A stretch of DNA of 64,000 bases. Source: CAWCFV01 sp963794995. Lineage in GTDB: Bacteria; Actinomycetota; Actinomycetes; JACCUZ01. The stretch covers positions 1,984,001 through 2,048,000 of the forward strand of contig CAWCFV010000002.1 in NCBI GenBank assembly GCA_963794995.1, given 5' to 3'. The notes below the pieces were generated by a model, which made no database searches, was not told where the DNA came from, and saw only the letters and a list, made by a program, of their open reading frames with translations. A program made the translations under genes and the position numbers. Position 1 is the first letter of the stretch, and every line of letters starts with the position of its first letter. This document shows positions 1 through 7,505 of this stretch, piece by piece.

Positions 1-648
1 TCGCTGCTCGTCGTCGGGACCTCCGCGGTGGCCGCGGTGGTGCCGCGGATCCGGGCCCGCCAGGTGCAGTGGCGCCTGGCCGGCGTTGTCGGCGCGGCCG
101 GCATCCCGGCCGCGTTCCTCGGCACCGCCGTGAACCGGGCCCTCGACCCGCGCCTGGTGCTGTTCGGCTTCGCCGCGGTGATGGTGGCTGCCGCCGTGCG
201 CATGCTGCGCGAGCAGCCGGAGGCCGGCGGGGACTGCGCCCTGCCCGGCGGCGGCATCAACTGGCGCGGCTGCCTGCCCAAGGCCGTCGGCACCGGCGCG
301 GCCGTGGGCTTCCTGACCGGCCTGTTCGGAGTCGGCGGCGGGTTCCTCGTCGTCCCGGCGCTGGTCCTGCTCCTCGGCCTGCCGATGCCGGTCGCGGTCG
401 GCACGTCCCTGCTGGTGGTCGCCGTGAACTCGGCGGCCGGCCTGGTCGCCCACGCCGGCGCCGGGGACGTCGACTACCGGCTGGCCCTGGTGTTCACCGC
501 GGCAGCGGTCGCCGGCTCGCTGCTCGCCGCGCGGGTCGCGACCCGGCTCTCCGGCGACCGGCTCCGCCGCGGCTTCGCCTGGCTGGTGCTCGCCGTCGCC
601 GCGTTCGTCGCCGTGCAGGCCGTGCTGGACCCGGGCGCCGGCGCGTGA
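1..648 (+). CDS. TauE/SafE (TSUP) family membrane permease, 5'-truncated by the window edge
   Basis: The frame is open from base 1, so the true start lies upstream. The visible 215 residues form a hydrophobic protein with repeated helices and the motif GVGGGFLVVPAL followed by VGTSLLVVAVNS, typical of the second half of TSUP permeases. The family exports or imports sulfite, sulfonates or other small anions; the substrate cannot be told here. An early VVGTS segment matches the first internal repeat, so perhaps 30-50 residues are missing. It ends at TGA and faces a convergent hypothetical gene. Confidence 0.85.
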   Translation, partial: SLLVVGTSAVAAVVPRIRARQVQWRLAGVVGAAGIPAAFLGTAVNRALDPRLVLFGFAAVMVAAAVRMLREQPEAGGDCALPGGGINWRGCLPKAVGTGAAVGFLTGLFGVGGGFLVVPALVLLLGLPMPVAVGTSLLVVAVNSAAGLVAHAGAGDVDYRLALVFTAAAVAGSLLAARVATRLSGDRLRRGFAWLVLAVAAFVAVQAVLDPGAGA

Positions 649-681
649 CGCCCGGGCACCCCGCCCGCGCACTCAGACGGC

Positions 682-1062
682 TCAGACGGCGTTGAAGAAC
701 TCGACCTGCCAGCGCCACTCGGAGTGGTCCTCGGCGTGCCACCAGGCGGTGAGGACCCCCGACTCCCCGCCGGGCAGGATCACCAGCCGGCCGAGGTCGT
801 CGTCGGTCGGCCAGCCGTCCTCGAGCCTGATCCGGTCGCCGTCACGGACCAGGTAGGTCATCGGCCCCGGTTCACCGCGCTCCAGGTCGCTGCCCTGCGC
901 GCGGACCGAGCCGTCCTCCCCGCGCACCACCACCTCGAGGGCCTTCGGTGCGGCATGCACCAGGACGCGGTCACCGGCGGCGGCCGCGTCGACCAGGGTG
1001 CGGGCGAAGGACACCCCGGTCGCGCCCACGTCAGGAATCCACAGGTCCCAGGTCTCGTCCAT
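682..1062 (-). CDS. Hypothetical protein, 126 aa
   Basis: I do not recognise this family. The start is ATG at 1062 (MDETWDLWIPDVGA). The protein is soluble, has no signal or membrane segment, is acidic and Trp-rich near the C-terminus (TAWWHAEDHSEWRWQVEF), and reads like a small beta-rich domain. It sits convergent to the TSUP gene and downstream of the arsenic genes on the same strand, but an 83 bp gap and no shared motifs argue against a clear functional link. The longer upstream open frame lacks coding character. Confidence 0.6.
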   Translation of the reverse strand: MDETWDLWIPDVGATGVSFARTLVDAAAAGDRVLVHAAPKALEVVVRGEDGSVRAQGSDLERGEPGPMTYLVRDGDRIRLEDGWPTDDDLGRLVILPGGESGVLTAWWHAEDHSEWRWQVEFFNAV

Positions 1063-1145
1063 GGGGCCGTGGTTCCCCGAGAGGCGGGATCCATGCGCGC
1101 GAGGGCCGGCCACCCTGGTGGGTGGCCGGCCCCGCTCGGGCTGGG

Positions 1146-1604
1146 TCAGCAGCAGCCCGGCTCGCAGCACTCGGTCCCGGTGCAACACTCGGTCTCCTGC
1201 GACATGACGCTCACCTCCCCACCCTGCTCGGCGGTCGGTGCGGCGTCGGCCAGCACGGTGTAGACCTCCCACGGCTCGCCGCCCGGGCCGGTGACCCAGA
1301 CCTTGTCCTGCAGGGCGTAGCAGCAGGTGGTGCCCTCCTCGACGCGGGTCGGCAGCCCGGCGGCGGCGAGGCGGCGGGTCGCGGCCACCACGTCGGCCGT
1401 CGAGCCGACCTCGACCCCGAGGTGGTTCAGCGAGCCGCCACGGCCGGGGTTCTCCAGCAGGACCAGCTTGAGGGCGGGCTCGTCGAGGGCGAAGTTCGCG
1501 TAGCCCGGCCGGCGCTTGGCCGGCTCGGCGTCGAAGAGCCGGGAGTAGAAGGCGACGGCGACCTCCAGGTCGTCGACGTCGAGGGCGAGCTGGACTCGGG
1601 ACAC
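1146..1604 (-). CDS. arsI: ArsI/CadI-type metalloenzyme of the VOC (glyoxalase) superfamily
   Basis: This is a 152-residue VOC-fold protein beginning MSRVQLALDV from GTG 1604, with GGAGGT just upstream. ArsI enzymes are Fe(II) dioxygenases that cleave the C-As bond of trivalent organoarsenicals; CadI is the cadmium-induced relative. Likely metal ligands are Gln5, His61 and Glu113, and the vicinal Cys94-Cys95 (GTTCCYALQ) is the expected As(III)-binding pair. The C-terminus adds further Cys pairs (TECCTGTECCEPGCC). It lies 14 bp behind the small CCS protein and is divergent from arsR, consistent with arsenic or metal induction. Confidence 0.88.
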   Translation of the reverse strand: MSRVQLALDVDDLEVAVAFYSRLFDAEPAKRRPGYANFALDEPALKLVLLENPGRGGSLNHLGVEVGSTADVVAATRRLAAAGLPTRVEEGTTCCYALQDKVWVTGPGGEPWEVYTVLADAAPTAEQGGEVSVMSQETECCTGTECCEPGCC

Positions 1605-1618
1605 GGGGACCTCCGGGG

Positions 1619-1837
1619 TCAGGAGCAGCAGAGCGGACGGGGCTCGGGGGTGCCGGTCGCCCGGCGACGCAGGCCGTCGAGCAGGGCGTCCGCCAGCCAG
1701 GCCGGCAGGGTGACCCGACCCGGCGCCTCGGCGGACGCCTCGCCGGCCAGCCGGGCCAGGCGGGCGGCGTCGGCAGCCCGCAGCCGCTCCTCGATCCGGG
1801 CGGGCGCGGCCGCGACGGTCAGCGGGGTGGAGAGCAC
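1619..1837 (-). CDS. Small hypothetical protein (72 aa) ending PLCCS, in the ars operon
   Basis: GTG at 1837 is preceded by a near-perfect AGGAGG, giving a 72-residue Ala/Arg/Leu-rich protein that ends RPLCCS. It is the first gene of the leftward ars transcript and ends 14 bp before arsI. I do not know a named family. The C-terminal Cys-Cys next to an As(III)-responsive regulator and an ArsI homologue suggests thiol-metalloid binding, such as an arsenic chaperone or sequestration peptide. That role is inferred only from location and cysteines. Confidence 0.65.
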   Translation of the reverse strand: MLSTPLTVAAAPARIEERLRAADAARLARLAGEASAEAPGRVTLPAWLADALLDGLRRRATGTPEPRPLCCS

Positions 1838-1869
1838 GGGAACCTCCTCGGTCGCGATCCATCGATCGA

Positions 1870-1936
1870 CATCGATGGGTGTTGATGCCTCGAGGATGCG
1901 CCATCCATCGACAGTTGTCAATGGGTCGGCTAGGGT
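1870..1936. promoter_or_regulatory. Divergent arsR/ars operon promoter-operator region
   Basis: Two dyads lie between the divergent genes. ATCGA-N6-TTGAT at 1871-1886 is one base from the ATCAA-N6-TTGAT form bound by SmtB/ArsR regulators. CATCGACA-GT-TGTCAATG occupies 1906-1923. The second contains a perfect minus-strand TTGACA at 1921-1916, followed 17 bp later by CATCCT (1898-1893), so a repressor bound there would block the leftward promoter. Promoter assignment is by inspection. Confidence 0.6.
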
Positions 1937-1956
1937 TGGCCGGGTGGACGTCACGA

Positions 1957-2010
1957 CCCAGTCGATCCAGTCGACCCAGTCGACCCGCGACCCAGCCGAC
2001 CCAGCCGACC
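1957..2010. repeat. Short degenerate ~9-bp tandem repeats (CAGTCGACC type)
   Basis: Between the ars operators and the chosen arsR start the sequence repeats CAGTCGATC, CAGTCGACC, CAGTCGACC and then CAGCCGACC twice, interrupted by a partial unit. If arsR began at ATG 1921 this would encode a Pro/Arg/Ser-rich leader peptide. I prefer to read it as an untranslated tandem repeat. Confidence 0.6.
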
Positions 2011-2376
2011 GTGCCGCTGCTGCCGACCCGGCCGCTGCTGCCGCTGCTCGACGAGCCGGCCGAGCTGTGCTGCCCGCCGCTGGCCCAGGCGCCGCTGTCC
2101 GAGCGCGATGCCGAGGAGCTCTCCGGCCGGCTCAAGGCCCTGGCCGAGCCGACCCGACTGCGCCTGCTCTCCCTCGTGCTGGCGGCCGGAGAGGCGTGCG
2201 TCTGCGACCTCACCGCACCGGTCGGGCTCAGCCAGCCCACGGTGAGCCATCACCTCAAGGTCCTGGTCGACGCCGGGATCCTCGAGCGGGACAAGCGGGG
2301 CCGGTGGGTCTGGTACCGGATGGTGCCCGGCGCGCTGGGCGCCCTGGCCACCGTGCTCGGGTCCCGCGCCGCCTGA
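2011..2376 (+). CDS. arsR: ArsR/SmtB family As(III)-responsive repressor
   Basis: A winged-helix ArsR protein of about 121 residues. The recognition helix reads GLSQPTVSHHLKVLVDAGIL. Cys20-Cys21 near the N-terminus (AELCCPPL) plus Cys63/Cys65 (EACVCDL) match the three-Cys As(III) site of Corynebacterium glutamicum ArsR rather than the CVC-in-helix site of the E. coli type. GTG 2011 gives a family-typical length; in-frame ATG 1921 would add 30 repetitive residues. It is divergent from the small CCS gene and arsI, which it probably represses together with itself. Confidence 0.88.
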   Translation: MPLLPTRPLLPLLDEPAELCCPPLAQAPLSERDAEELSGRLKALAEPTRLRLLSLVLAAGEACVCDLTAPVGLSQPTVSHHLKVLVDAGILERDKRGRWVWYRMVPGALGALATVLGSRAA

Positions 2377-2556
2377 CGGGTCTCGCCACGGAGCGGTCAC
2401 GGGGCGCTCGTGGCGGACTCGTGAGGCAGGACCTCCTGCCCGGCGGTGTCCCGGTGCGACCCGCACCAGCACGACGACGACCACCGGCGCAGGGACCGAG
2501 GACGCCCTCCGCGAGCGGCCCGCAGAGGCCGACTCCGGGCATTCGGCGCGAACTGC

Positions 2557-2604
2557 TTGCCAAAGTTACCGGCCAGTAGCATCATGGTTGTTACTGGCGG
2601 GTAG
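2557..2604 (+). promoter_or_regulatory. fadE5 promoter with two TTAC-GGC-GTA operators
   Basis: A sigma-A-like promoter TTGCCA (2557-2562) - N17 - CATCAT (2580-2585) precedes the acyl-CoA dehydrogenase. Its spacer is filled by the near-palindrome TTACCGGCCAGTAG (2566-2579). A second, weaker copy TTACTGGCGGGTAG lies at 2591-2604, 25 bp downstream. The layout fits repression by a TetR-type fatty-acid regulator, which is not encoded nearby. Confidence 0.6.
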
Positions 2605-2648
2605 GTATCCGCCGCCCGGTCACGTCGGACGGAAGGACCCAGCACCTC

Positions 2649-4496
2649 ATGGGCCACTACAAGAGCAACCTGCGCGACATCGAGTTCACCCTCTTCGAGG
2701 TGCTGGGGCGCCAGCGGGTGCTCGGAACCGGCCCCTACGCCGAGGTCGACGAGGACACCGCGCGCAGCATCCTCGCCGAGGTCGAGCGGCTGGCCACCGG
2801 CCCGCTGGCCGAGTCGCTGCTCTCGTCCGACCGCAACCCGCCGGTGTTCGACCCGGCCACCCACACGGTGACGATGCCCGAGGAGTTCGCGAAGAGCTAC
2901 CAGGCCTACATGGACGCCGAGTGGTGGCGGATGGACCTGCCCGAGGAGCTCGGCGGGACGGTCGTCCCGCCGTCGCTGCGCTGGGCGGTCGCGGAGCTGA
3001 TCCTGGGCAGCAACCCGGCCGTGCACATGTACGCCTCGGGCATGGCCTTCGCCCACGTGCTGTTCCGCCTCGGCACCGAGGAGCAGCACCAGGTCGCGCA
3101 CCGGATGGTCGAGGGCCGCTGGGGCGCCACCATGGTGCTCACCGAGCCCGACGCCGGCTCCGACGTCGGTGCCGGCCGCACCAAGGCCACCGAGCAGCCC
3201 GACGGCACCTGGCACATCGAGGGCGTCAAGCGGTTCATCACCTCGGCCGAGCACGACATGTCCGAGAACATCGTGCACCTCGTGCTGGCCCGCCCCGAGG
3301 GCGGCGGCCCGGGCACCAAGGGGCTGTCCCTGTTCCTCGTCCCCAAGACCCACTTCGACTGGCAGACCGGCGAGCTCGGGGAGCGCAACGGCGCCTACGT
3401 CACCAACGTCGAGCACAAGATGGGCCTCAAGGCGTCGACGACCTGCGAGGTCACCTTCGGCGAGCAGGAGCCCGCGGTCGGCTGGCTGGTCGGCGAGGTG
3501 CACGACGGCATCGCCCAGATGTTCAAGATCATCGAGTTCGCCCGGATGATGGTGGGCACCAAGGCCATCGCCACGCTGTCCACCGGCTACCTCAACGCGC
3601 TGGACTACGCGAAGACCCGCGTGCAGGGGCCCGACCTGACCCAGATGACCGACAAGGCGGCCCCGCGGGTCCCCATCACCCATCACCCCGACGTGCGCCG
3701 GTCGCTGATGACGCAGAAGGCCTACGCCGAGGGCATGCGCGCGCTCACCCTCTACACCGCCTCGATCCAGGACGACGTCGCGCTGGCCGAGGCCTCCGGG
3801 GCGGCCGCCGACGAGGCGGCCCACGACCTCGCCGTGCGCCTGAACGACCTGCTGCTCCCGATCGTCAAGGGCTACGGCTCGGAGAAGTCCTACGAGCTGC
3901 TCGGGTCGCAGTCGCTGCAGACCTTCGGCGGCTCGGGCTACCTGCAGGACTACCCGCTCGAGCAGTACATCCGGGACGCGAAGATCGACACGCTGTACGA
4001 GGGCACCACGGCGATCCAGGGGATGGACTTCTTCTTCCGCAAGATCGTGCGGGACAAGGGCCAGGCCCTGACCAAGCTGATGACCGACATCCAGGAGTTC
4101 GCCAAGGGCGACGAGGGCAACGGCGCGCTGCAGGCCGAGCGCGAGCTGCTCGCCACCGCCCTGGAGGACGTCCAGGGCATCGTGGCGACCATGGTCGGGT
4201 CACTGACCGCCTCCGCCGAGGAGGTCACCAACATCTACAAGGTCGGGCAGAACACCACCCGGCTGCTGCTCGCGTGCGGCGACCTGGTCGTGGGCTGGCT
4301 GCTGCTGCGGCAGGCGGCGGTGGCGACCCGGGCGCTCGAGGCCGGCGCCACCGGCCGTGACGCCGCCTTCTACACCGGCAAGGTGGCCGCGGCACGCTTC
4401 TTCGCCACCCAGGTGCTGCCGCTGCTCACCGCGCAGAAGGCGGTCGCCGAGAGCGTGGACAACGCCCTCATGGACCTGGCCGAGGACGCCTTCTAG
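2649..4496 (+). CDS. fadE5: Acyl-CoA dehydrogenase, FadE5-like
   Basis: A 615-residue flavoprotein closely resembling mycobacterial FadE5 along its length (GHYKSN start, MVLTEPDAGSDVGA, QTFGGSGYLQDYPLEQYIRD). It catalyses FAD-dependent alpha,beta-dehydrogenation of acyl-CoA in beta-oxidation. Residues 1-160 are the N-terminal helical domain, then the beta domain, then the FAD helical domain with catalytic Glu451 in LYEGTTAIQ. The last ~120 residues are the extra C-terminal helical domain of this subfamily. It appears monocistronic, behind a dual-operator promoter. Confidence 0.93.
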   Translation: MGHYKSNLRDIEFTLFEVLGRQRVLGTGPYAEVDEDTARSILAEVERLATGPLAESLLSSDRNPPVFDPATHTVTMPEEFAKSYQAYMDAEWWRMDLPEELGGTVVPPSLRWAVAELILGSNPAVHMYASGMAFAHVLFRLGTEEQHQVAHRMVEGRWGATMVLTEPDAGSDVGAGRTKATEQPDGTWHIEGVKRFITSAEHDMSENIVHLVLARPEGGGPGTKGLSLFLVPKTHFDWQTGELGERNGAYVTNVEHKMGLKASTTCEVTFGEQEPAVGWLVGEVHDGIAQMFKIIEFARMMVGTKAIATLSTGYLNALDYAKTRVQGPDLTQMTDKAAPRVPITHHPDVRRSLMTQKAYAEGMRALTLYTASIQDDVALAEASGAAADEAAHDLAVRLNDLLLPIVKGYGSEKSYELLGSQSLQTFGGSGYLQDYPLEQYIRDAKIDTLYEGTTAIQGMDFFFRKIVRDKGQALTKLMTDIQEFAKGDEGNGALQAERELLATALEDVQGIVATMVGSLTASAEEVTNIYKVGQNTTRLLLACGDLVVGWLLLRQAAVATRALEAGATGRDAAFYTGKVAAARFFATQVLPLLTAQKAVAESVDNALMDLAEDAF

Positions 4497-4552
4497 GACC
4501 CATCCGCGGGGGTTCTGGGCGGGTTTGTCCGCGTCCGATCGGGTGGTGGGCG

Positions 4553-4577
4553 GTGTGCGCGCCCGTCACCCGGGTAC
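4553..4577 (+). promoter_or_regulatory. Stress sigma factor (SigB/SigF-like) promoter candidate
   Basis: GTGT (4553-4556) - N15 - GGGTAC (4572-4577) fits the GNNT-N14-16-GGGTAY consensus of actinobacterial SigB/SigF-type factors. It lies 70 bp before a small membrane protein gene. The match is by eye against a short consensus. Confidence 0.5.
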
Positions 4578-4647
4578 CAAGGACCCCAGCGGCCGTCATC
4601 CGTCGGTCGCGGCTCGCCAGCAGCACCCACCTGCACTGGAGGAACCC

Positions 4648-4866
4648 ATGGGCATCGGGGTCAGCATCTTCCTGATCGCCGTCGGCGCCATCCTGGCGTT
4701 CGCCGTGAACGCGGACGTCTCCGGCCTCGACATCGCCGTGATCGGCTACATCCTCATGATCGTCGGTGTGCTCGGCCTGATCATGACCGCCTTCATCTGG
4801 GGCCCGCGCCGCTCGGCGCGCAGCGACGTGGTCGAGGAGCGACGGGTCTACGACGACCGGGTCTAG
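4648..4866 (+). CDS. Small two-helix membrane protein, DUF6458-like
   Basis: ATG 4648 follows GGAGGA by an ideal gap. The 72 residues start MGIGVSIFLIAVGAILAFAV, continue through a second hydrophobic helix (GYILMIVGVLGLIMTAFIWG), and end in a charged tail with VVEERRVYDDRV. This matches the widespread actinobacterial DUF6458 proteins of unknown function. A stress-type promoter upstream and a second small membrane gene downstream suggest an envelope-stress pair; that is inference. Confidence 0.85.
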   Translation: MGIGVSIFLIAVGAILAFAVNADVSGLDIAVIGYILMIVGVLGLIMTAFIWGPRRSARSDVVEERRVYDDRV

Positions 4867-4944
4867 CAGCACGCACGCTCGCCGGCCGGCGCCCCCGCAC
4901 CGCGGGGTCGCCGGCCGCGACGCGTGAGGAGGAAGGAGACCACG

Positions 4945-5277
4945 ATGCCGTCCCGCAGCCCGGTCGGCGCCCGGACCCTCGGCGCCGCGCTGGCGCTCAT
5001 GGCGACCGGCGGCGTGCTCGCCCTCGGGGTGGACGCGCCGGCCGTCGTCGAGCGGTACGTCGACCTGCTCGACCTCGGGCTGATCCTCGTCTGGTCCGGC
5101 ATCCTGCTGCTGGCGATGCAGGTCGTGATGACCCGCCGCCCGCGGCCACGTCCCCGGCGGAGCACGTGGGACGACCGGACCGACCAGTGGTTCGAGCAGG
5201 ACGTGCACCGCCCCGGGTACGCCGGGAGGACCGAGGTGCTGCCCACGGTGCGGGAACGGGACCGACGCCGGCGCTGA
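4945..5277 (+). CDS. Small membrane protein, 110 aa, unknown function
   Basis: ATG 4945 follows AGGAGGAAGGAG. Residues 10-30 and 45-65 are hydrophobic helices separated by a short loop (VDAPAVVERYVDLLDLG). The C-terminal half is cytosolic-looking and basic (RRPRPRPRRSTWDDRTDQW). The size and architecture resemble its DUF6458 neighbour 78 bp upstream, so they may be co-transcribed. I recognise no named family. Confidence 0.7.
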   Translation: MPSRSPVGARTLGAALALMATGGVLALGVDAPAVVERYVDLLDLGLILVWSGILLLAMQVVMTRRPRPRPRRSTWDDRTDQWFEQDVHRPGYAGRTEVLPTVRERDRRRR

Positions 5278-5286
5278 CGGGGTCGG

Positions 5287-7140
5287 TCAGCCGGCCAGGT
5301 AGAGGCGCAGCTCGGCCGGCGCCCCGTCGACCAGCCGGACCGGCACGCCCCAGTCCTGCTGGTGGACGTGACAGGCCGGGAACTCGACCTCGGACGACTC
5401 GTCGCAGGAGGCCGCCATGGCCGCGACGTGCAGCACCCCGTCGCCGACGTGGCTGTCGAGCACCACCCGGCGGCGGAGGCCCGTGCCACGACCCTCCCCC
5501 GCGCGCAGCAGCCCGGGCGGGGTGGCCGAGACGACCAGCCGGGTCGCCGGGCCGTAGCGCTCGTCCAGCTTCTGCCCGGCCGGCGGGGTGAACACCACCT
5601 CGAGCTCGACCTCGCCGGGCGCCACCTCGGTGACCGGCCGCCGGGTACGCCGGGCGGTTCCCTCGACGACCAGGGCCTCCTCCGGCAGCCGGACCCGGGT
5701 GAGCCGGTGCGCGGCCGACTCGACGACCACCAGGTCGCCGTCGACCAGCACCGCGCCGCTCGGCTCGGCGAGGCCGGTGATCACCGTGGTCACCAGCCCC
5801 GAGGCGGGGTCGTAGCGCCGGAGCGCGCCGTTGTAGGTGTCGCTCACCGCGACCGATCCGTCGGGCAGCGCCGTGACCCCGAGGGGGTGCTGCAGCAGCG
5901 CCCCGGCGGCCGGCCCGTCGACGTGACCGAAGTCGAACAGGCCGGAGCCGACCACGGTGGCGACGGTCGCGTCACCGGAGTGCCCGCCGACGTCGACGTA
6001 CCGCAGCGACGACGTCTCGGAGTCGGCCAGCCACACCCGGTCGCCGCTCGCCGCGAGGCCGGAGGTCTGGGCGAACCACGCCTCGGCGCCCGGGCCGTCG
6101 AGCAGGCCCTCGTGCCCGGTGCCGGCCCAGACCGAGAGCGCCGGCGTGACCGGGTCGAAGCGCCAGAGCTGGTGGATCCCCGCCATCGCGACGACGACCT
6201 CGTGCAGCCCCGGCGACCACGTCAGGTCCCACGGTGAGGACAGCGGGGTGGCCGGGTCGGACTCCAGCGGCGCATGGTCGCCCTGCATCCACTGCCGCCC
6301 GGTGCCCGCGACCGTCGTCACGGCGCCGTCGGCGAGCCGGACCCCGCGCAGGGCGTGGCTGACGGTGTCGGCGACCACGACGTCGTAGCCGACCCGGGCC
6401 CGGACCTCCTCCGGCAGCAGCGCGAGCCCCTGCGGCTCCTGGAAGCGCGCCTCGCCCGGACCGCCGTCGCGCAGCCCGGGCTCCCCGTCGCCGAGGCGAC
6501 GCAGCACGGTCACGCCGTCGGCGGCGAGCTCCACCAGCGAGTGGTGGCCCGAGTCGCTGACGAGCAGCGTGCCGCCGGGCAGCACCACCGCCTTGCCCGG
6601 GAAGCGCAGCTCGGTCGTGGCCGGCGGCGGCGCGACGTACGGGCCGTCGCCGCGGTGCAGCGTGCCCTTCTCCCCGTGCTCGACCACCAGCTCGGCCACG
6701 AGCGCGGCGAGGGCGTGCGCGTGCCCCTCGCCGGAGTGCTGCGCGACGACGTAGCCCTCGGGGTCGACGACGACCAGGGTGGGCCAGGCCTTCACGGCGT
6801 ACTGCTGCCAGGTGACCAGGTCCGGGTCGTCCAGCACCGGATGGTGCACGGAGTAGCGCTCGACAGCGGCAGCGAGCGCCGCCGGGTCGGCCTCGTGGGC
6901 GAACTTCGGCGAGTGGACGCCGACGGTCACCAGCACGTCGGGGTACGCCTGCTCGAGCGGGCGCAGCTCGTCCAGCACGTGCAGGCAGTTGACGCAGCAG
7001 AACGTCCAGAAGTCGAGCAGCACGACCTTCCCGCGCAGGTCGGCGAGGGACAGCTCGCGCCCGCCGGTGTTGAGCCACCCGCGGCCCCGGAGCTCGGGGG
7101 CCCGCACGCGGGGGCGGCGTCGGACCGGGGGCGGGACCAC
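5287..7140 (-). CDS. Thioredoxin-like protein with NHL/beta-propeller repeats (NHLRC2-like)
   Basis: This 617-residue protein has an N-terminal thioredoxin-like domain (residues ~15-150: GKVVLLDFWTFCCVNCLHVL with a C-x2-C pair, then the cis-Pro region KAWPTLVVVD). A beta-propeller built of NHL-type repeats follows (~185-500, with DSGHHSLVEL, DTVSHALRGV, DTYNGALRRY units), then a C-terminal beta domain. The order is that of NHLRC2 proteins. There is no signal peptide, so a cytosolic redox or scaffold role is likely. GTG 7140 is used. The gene is divergent from the LacI-operator promoter. Confidence 0.85.
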   Translation of the reverse strand: MVPPPVRRRPRVRAPELRGRGWLNTGGRELSLADLRGKVVLLDFWTFCCVNCLHVLDELRPLEQAYPDVLVTVGVHSPKFAHEADPAALAAAVERYSVHHPVLDDPDLVTWQQYAVKAWPTLVVVDPEGYVVAQHSGEGHAHALAALVAELVVEHGEKGTLHRGDGPYVAPPPATTELRFPGKAVVLPGGTLLVSDSGHHSLVELAADGVTVLRRLGDGEPGLRDGGPGEARFQEPQGLALLPEEVRARVGYDVVVADTVSHALRGVRLADGAVTTVAGTGRQWMQGDHAPLESDPATPLSSPWDLTWSPGLHEVVVAMAGIHQLWRFDPVTPALSVWAGTGHEGLLDGPGAEAWFAQTSGLAASGDRVWLADSETSSLRYVDVGGHSGDATVATVVGSGLFDFGHVDGPAAGALLQHPLGVTALPDGSVAVSDTYNGALRRYDPASGLVTTVITGLAEPSGAVLVDGDLVVVESAAHRLTRVRLPEEALVVEGTARRTRRPVTEVAPGEVELEVVFTPPAGQKLDERYGPATRLVVSATPPGLLRAGEGRGTGLRRRVVLDSHVGDGVLHVAAMAASCDESSEVEFPACHVHQQDWGVPVRLVDGAPAELRLYLAG

Positions 7141-7198
7141 CGGGACATCGTGCAGCAGCCGGTGCCGGGCCGCGCCCGTGGCTCCGCCCCACCGACTA

Positions 7199-7238
7199 CT
7201 TGACCGGTACAGACGAAGGCGCTACTGTACCGATACAG
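7199..7238 (+). promoter_or_regulatory. Promoter with two LacI-type operators
   Basis: TTGACC (7200-7205) - N17 - TACTGT (7223-7228) is a good sigma-A promoter. CTGTACCGATACAG (7225-7238) is a near-perfect dyad centred on CG, the hallmark of LacI-family operators, and overlaps the -10. A half-conserved copy, CTTGACCGGTACAG (7199-7212), overlaps the -35, with centres 26 bp apart. The lacI-type gene lies ~270 bp downstream, so autoregulation is likely. Confidence 0.7.
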
Positions 7239-7265
7239 AAACCGCTCGCCCAGAAGGACGCCACC

Positions 7266-7451
7266 ATGACCACCCTGCCCCTCGGCACCATCCTCGTCGC
7301 CCGCCAGGTCGCCGCCCGCGAGCTGGCCAGCGCGCTCCCGGACGCCCCCGTCGTCGCGCACCGCACCCGGCAGGTGCGTACGCTGCGCCGCACCCGGCGG
7401 CTCACCGCAGGAGCCCTGGTGCGGGCCGCGGCCCGCATCTCCCCCGCGTGA
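7266..7451 (+). CDS. Small basic protein, 61 aa, unknown
   Basis: ATG 7266 lies 38 bp after the -10 of a LacI-operated promoter. The product (MTTLPLGTILVARQVAAREL start) is strongly basic, with Arg/His-rich residues 34-48 (RTRQVRTLRRTRRLTAG) and no Cys or signal. It precedes the LacI regulator by 54 bp in the same direction and is probably the first gene of its operon. No family is recognised. It could be a translated leader or a nucleic-acid-binding micro-protein. Confidence 0.5.
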   Translation: MTTLPLGTILVARQVAARELASALPDAPVVAHRTRQVRTLRRTRRLTAGALVRAAARISPA

Positions 7452-7505
7452 GCCCCGCGCCGCACCGCGCTGCCGGGAGCCGGGCCGCAGGAGAGTGAGG
7501 TCGTC

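Noticed and set aside
1921..2010. Earlier arsR start at ATG 1921
   Set aside because: It would add 30 Pro/Arg/Ser repeat residues and begin inside the operator dyad; GTG 2011 gives the usual length and Cys spacing.
7200..7265. N-terminal extension of the 61-aa protein from ATG-like start at 7200
   Set aside because: It would translate through the -35, operators and -10 of the promoter; ATG 7266 lies downstream of that promoter.
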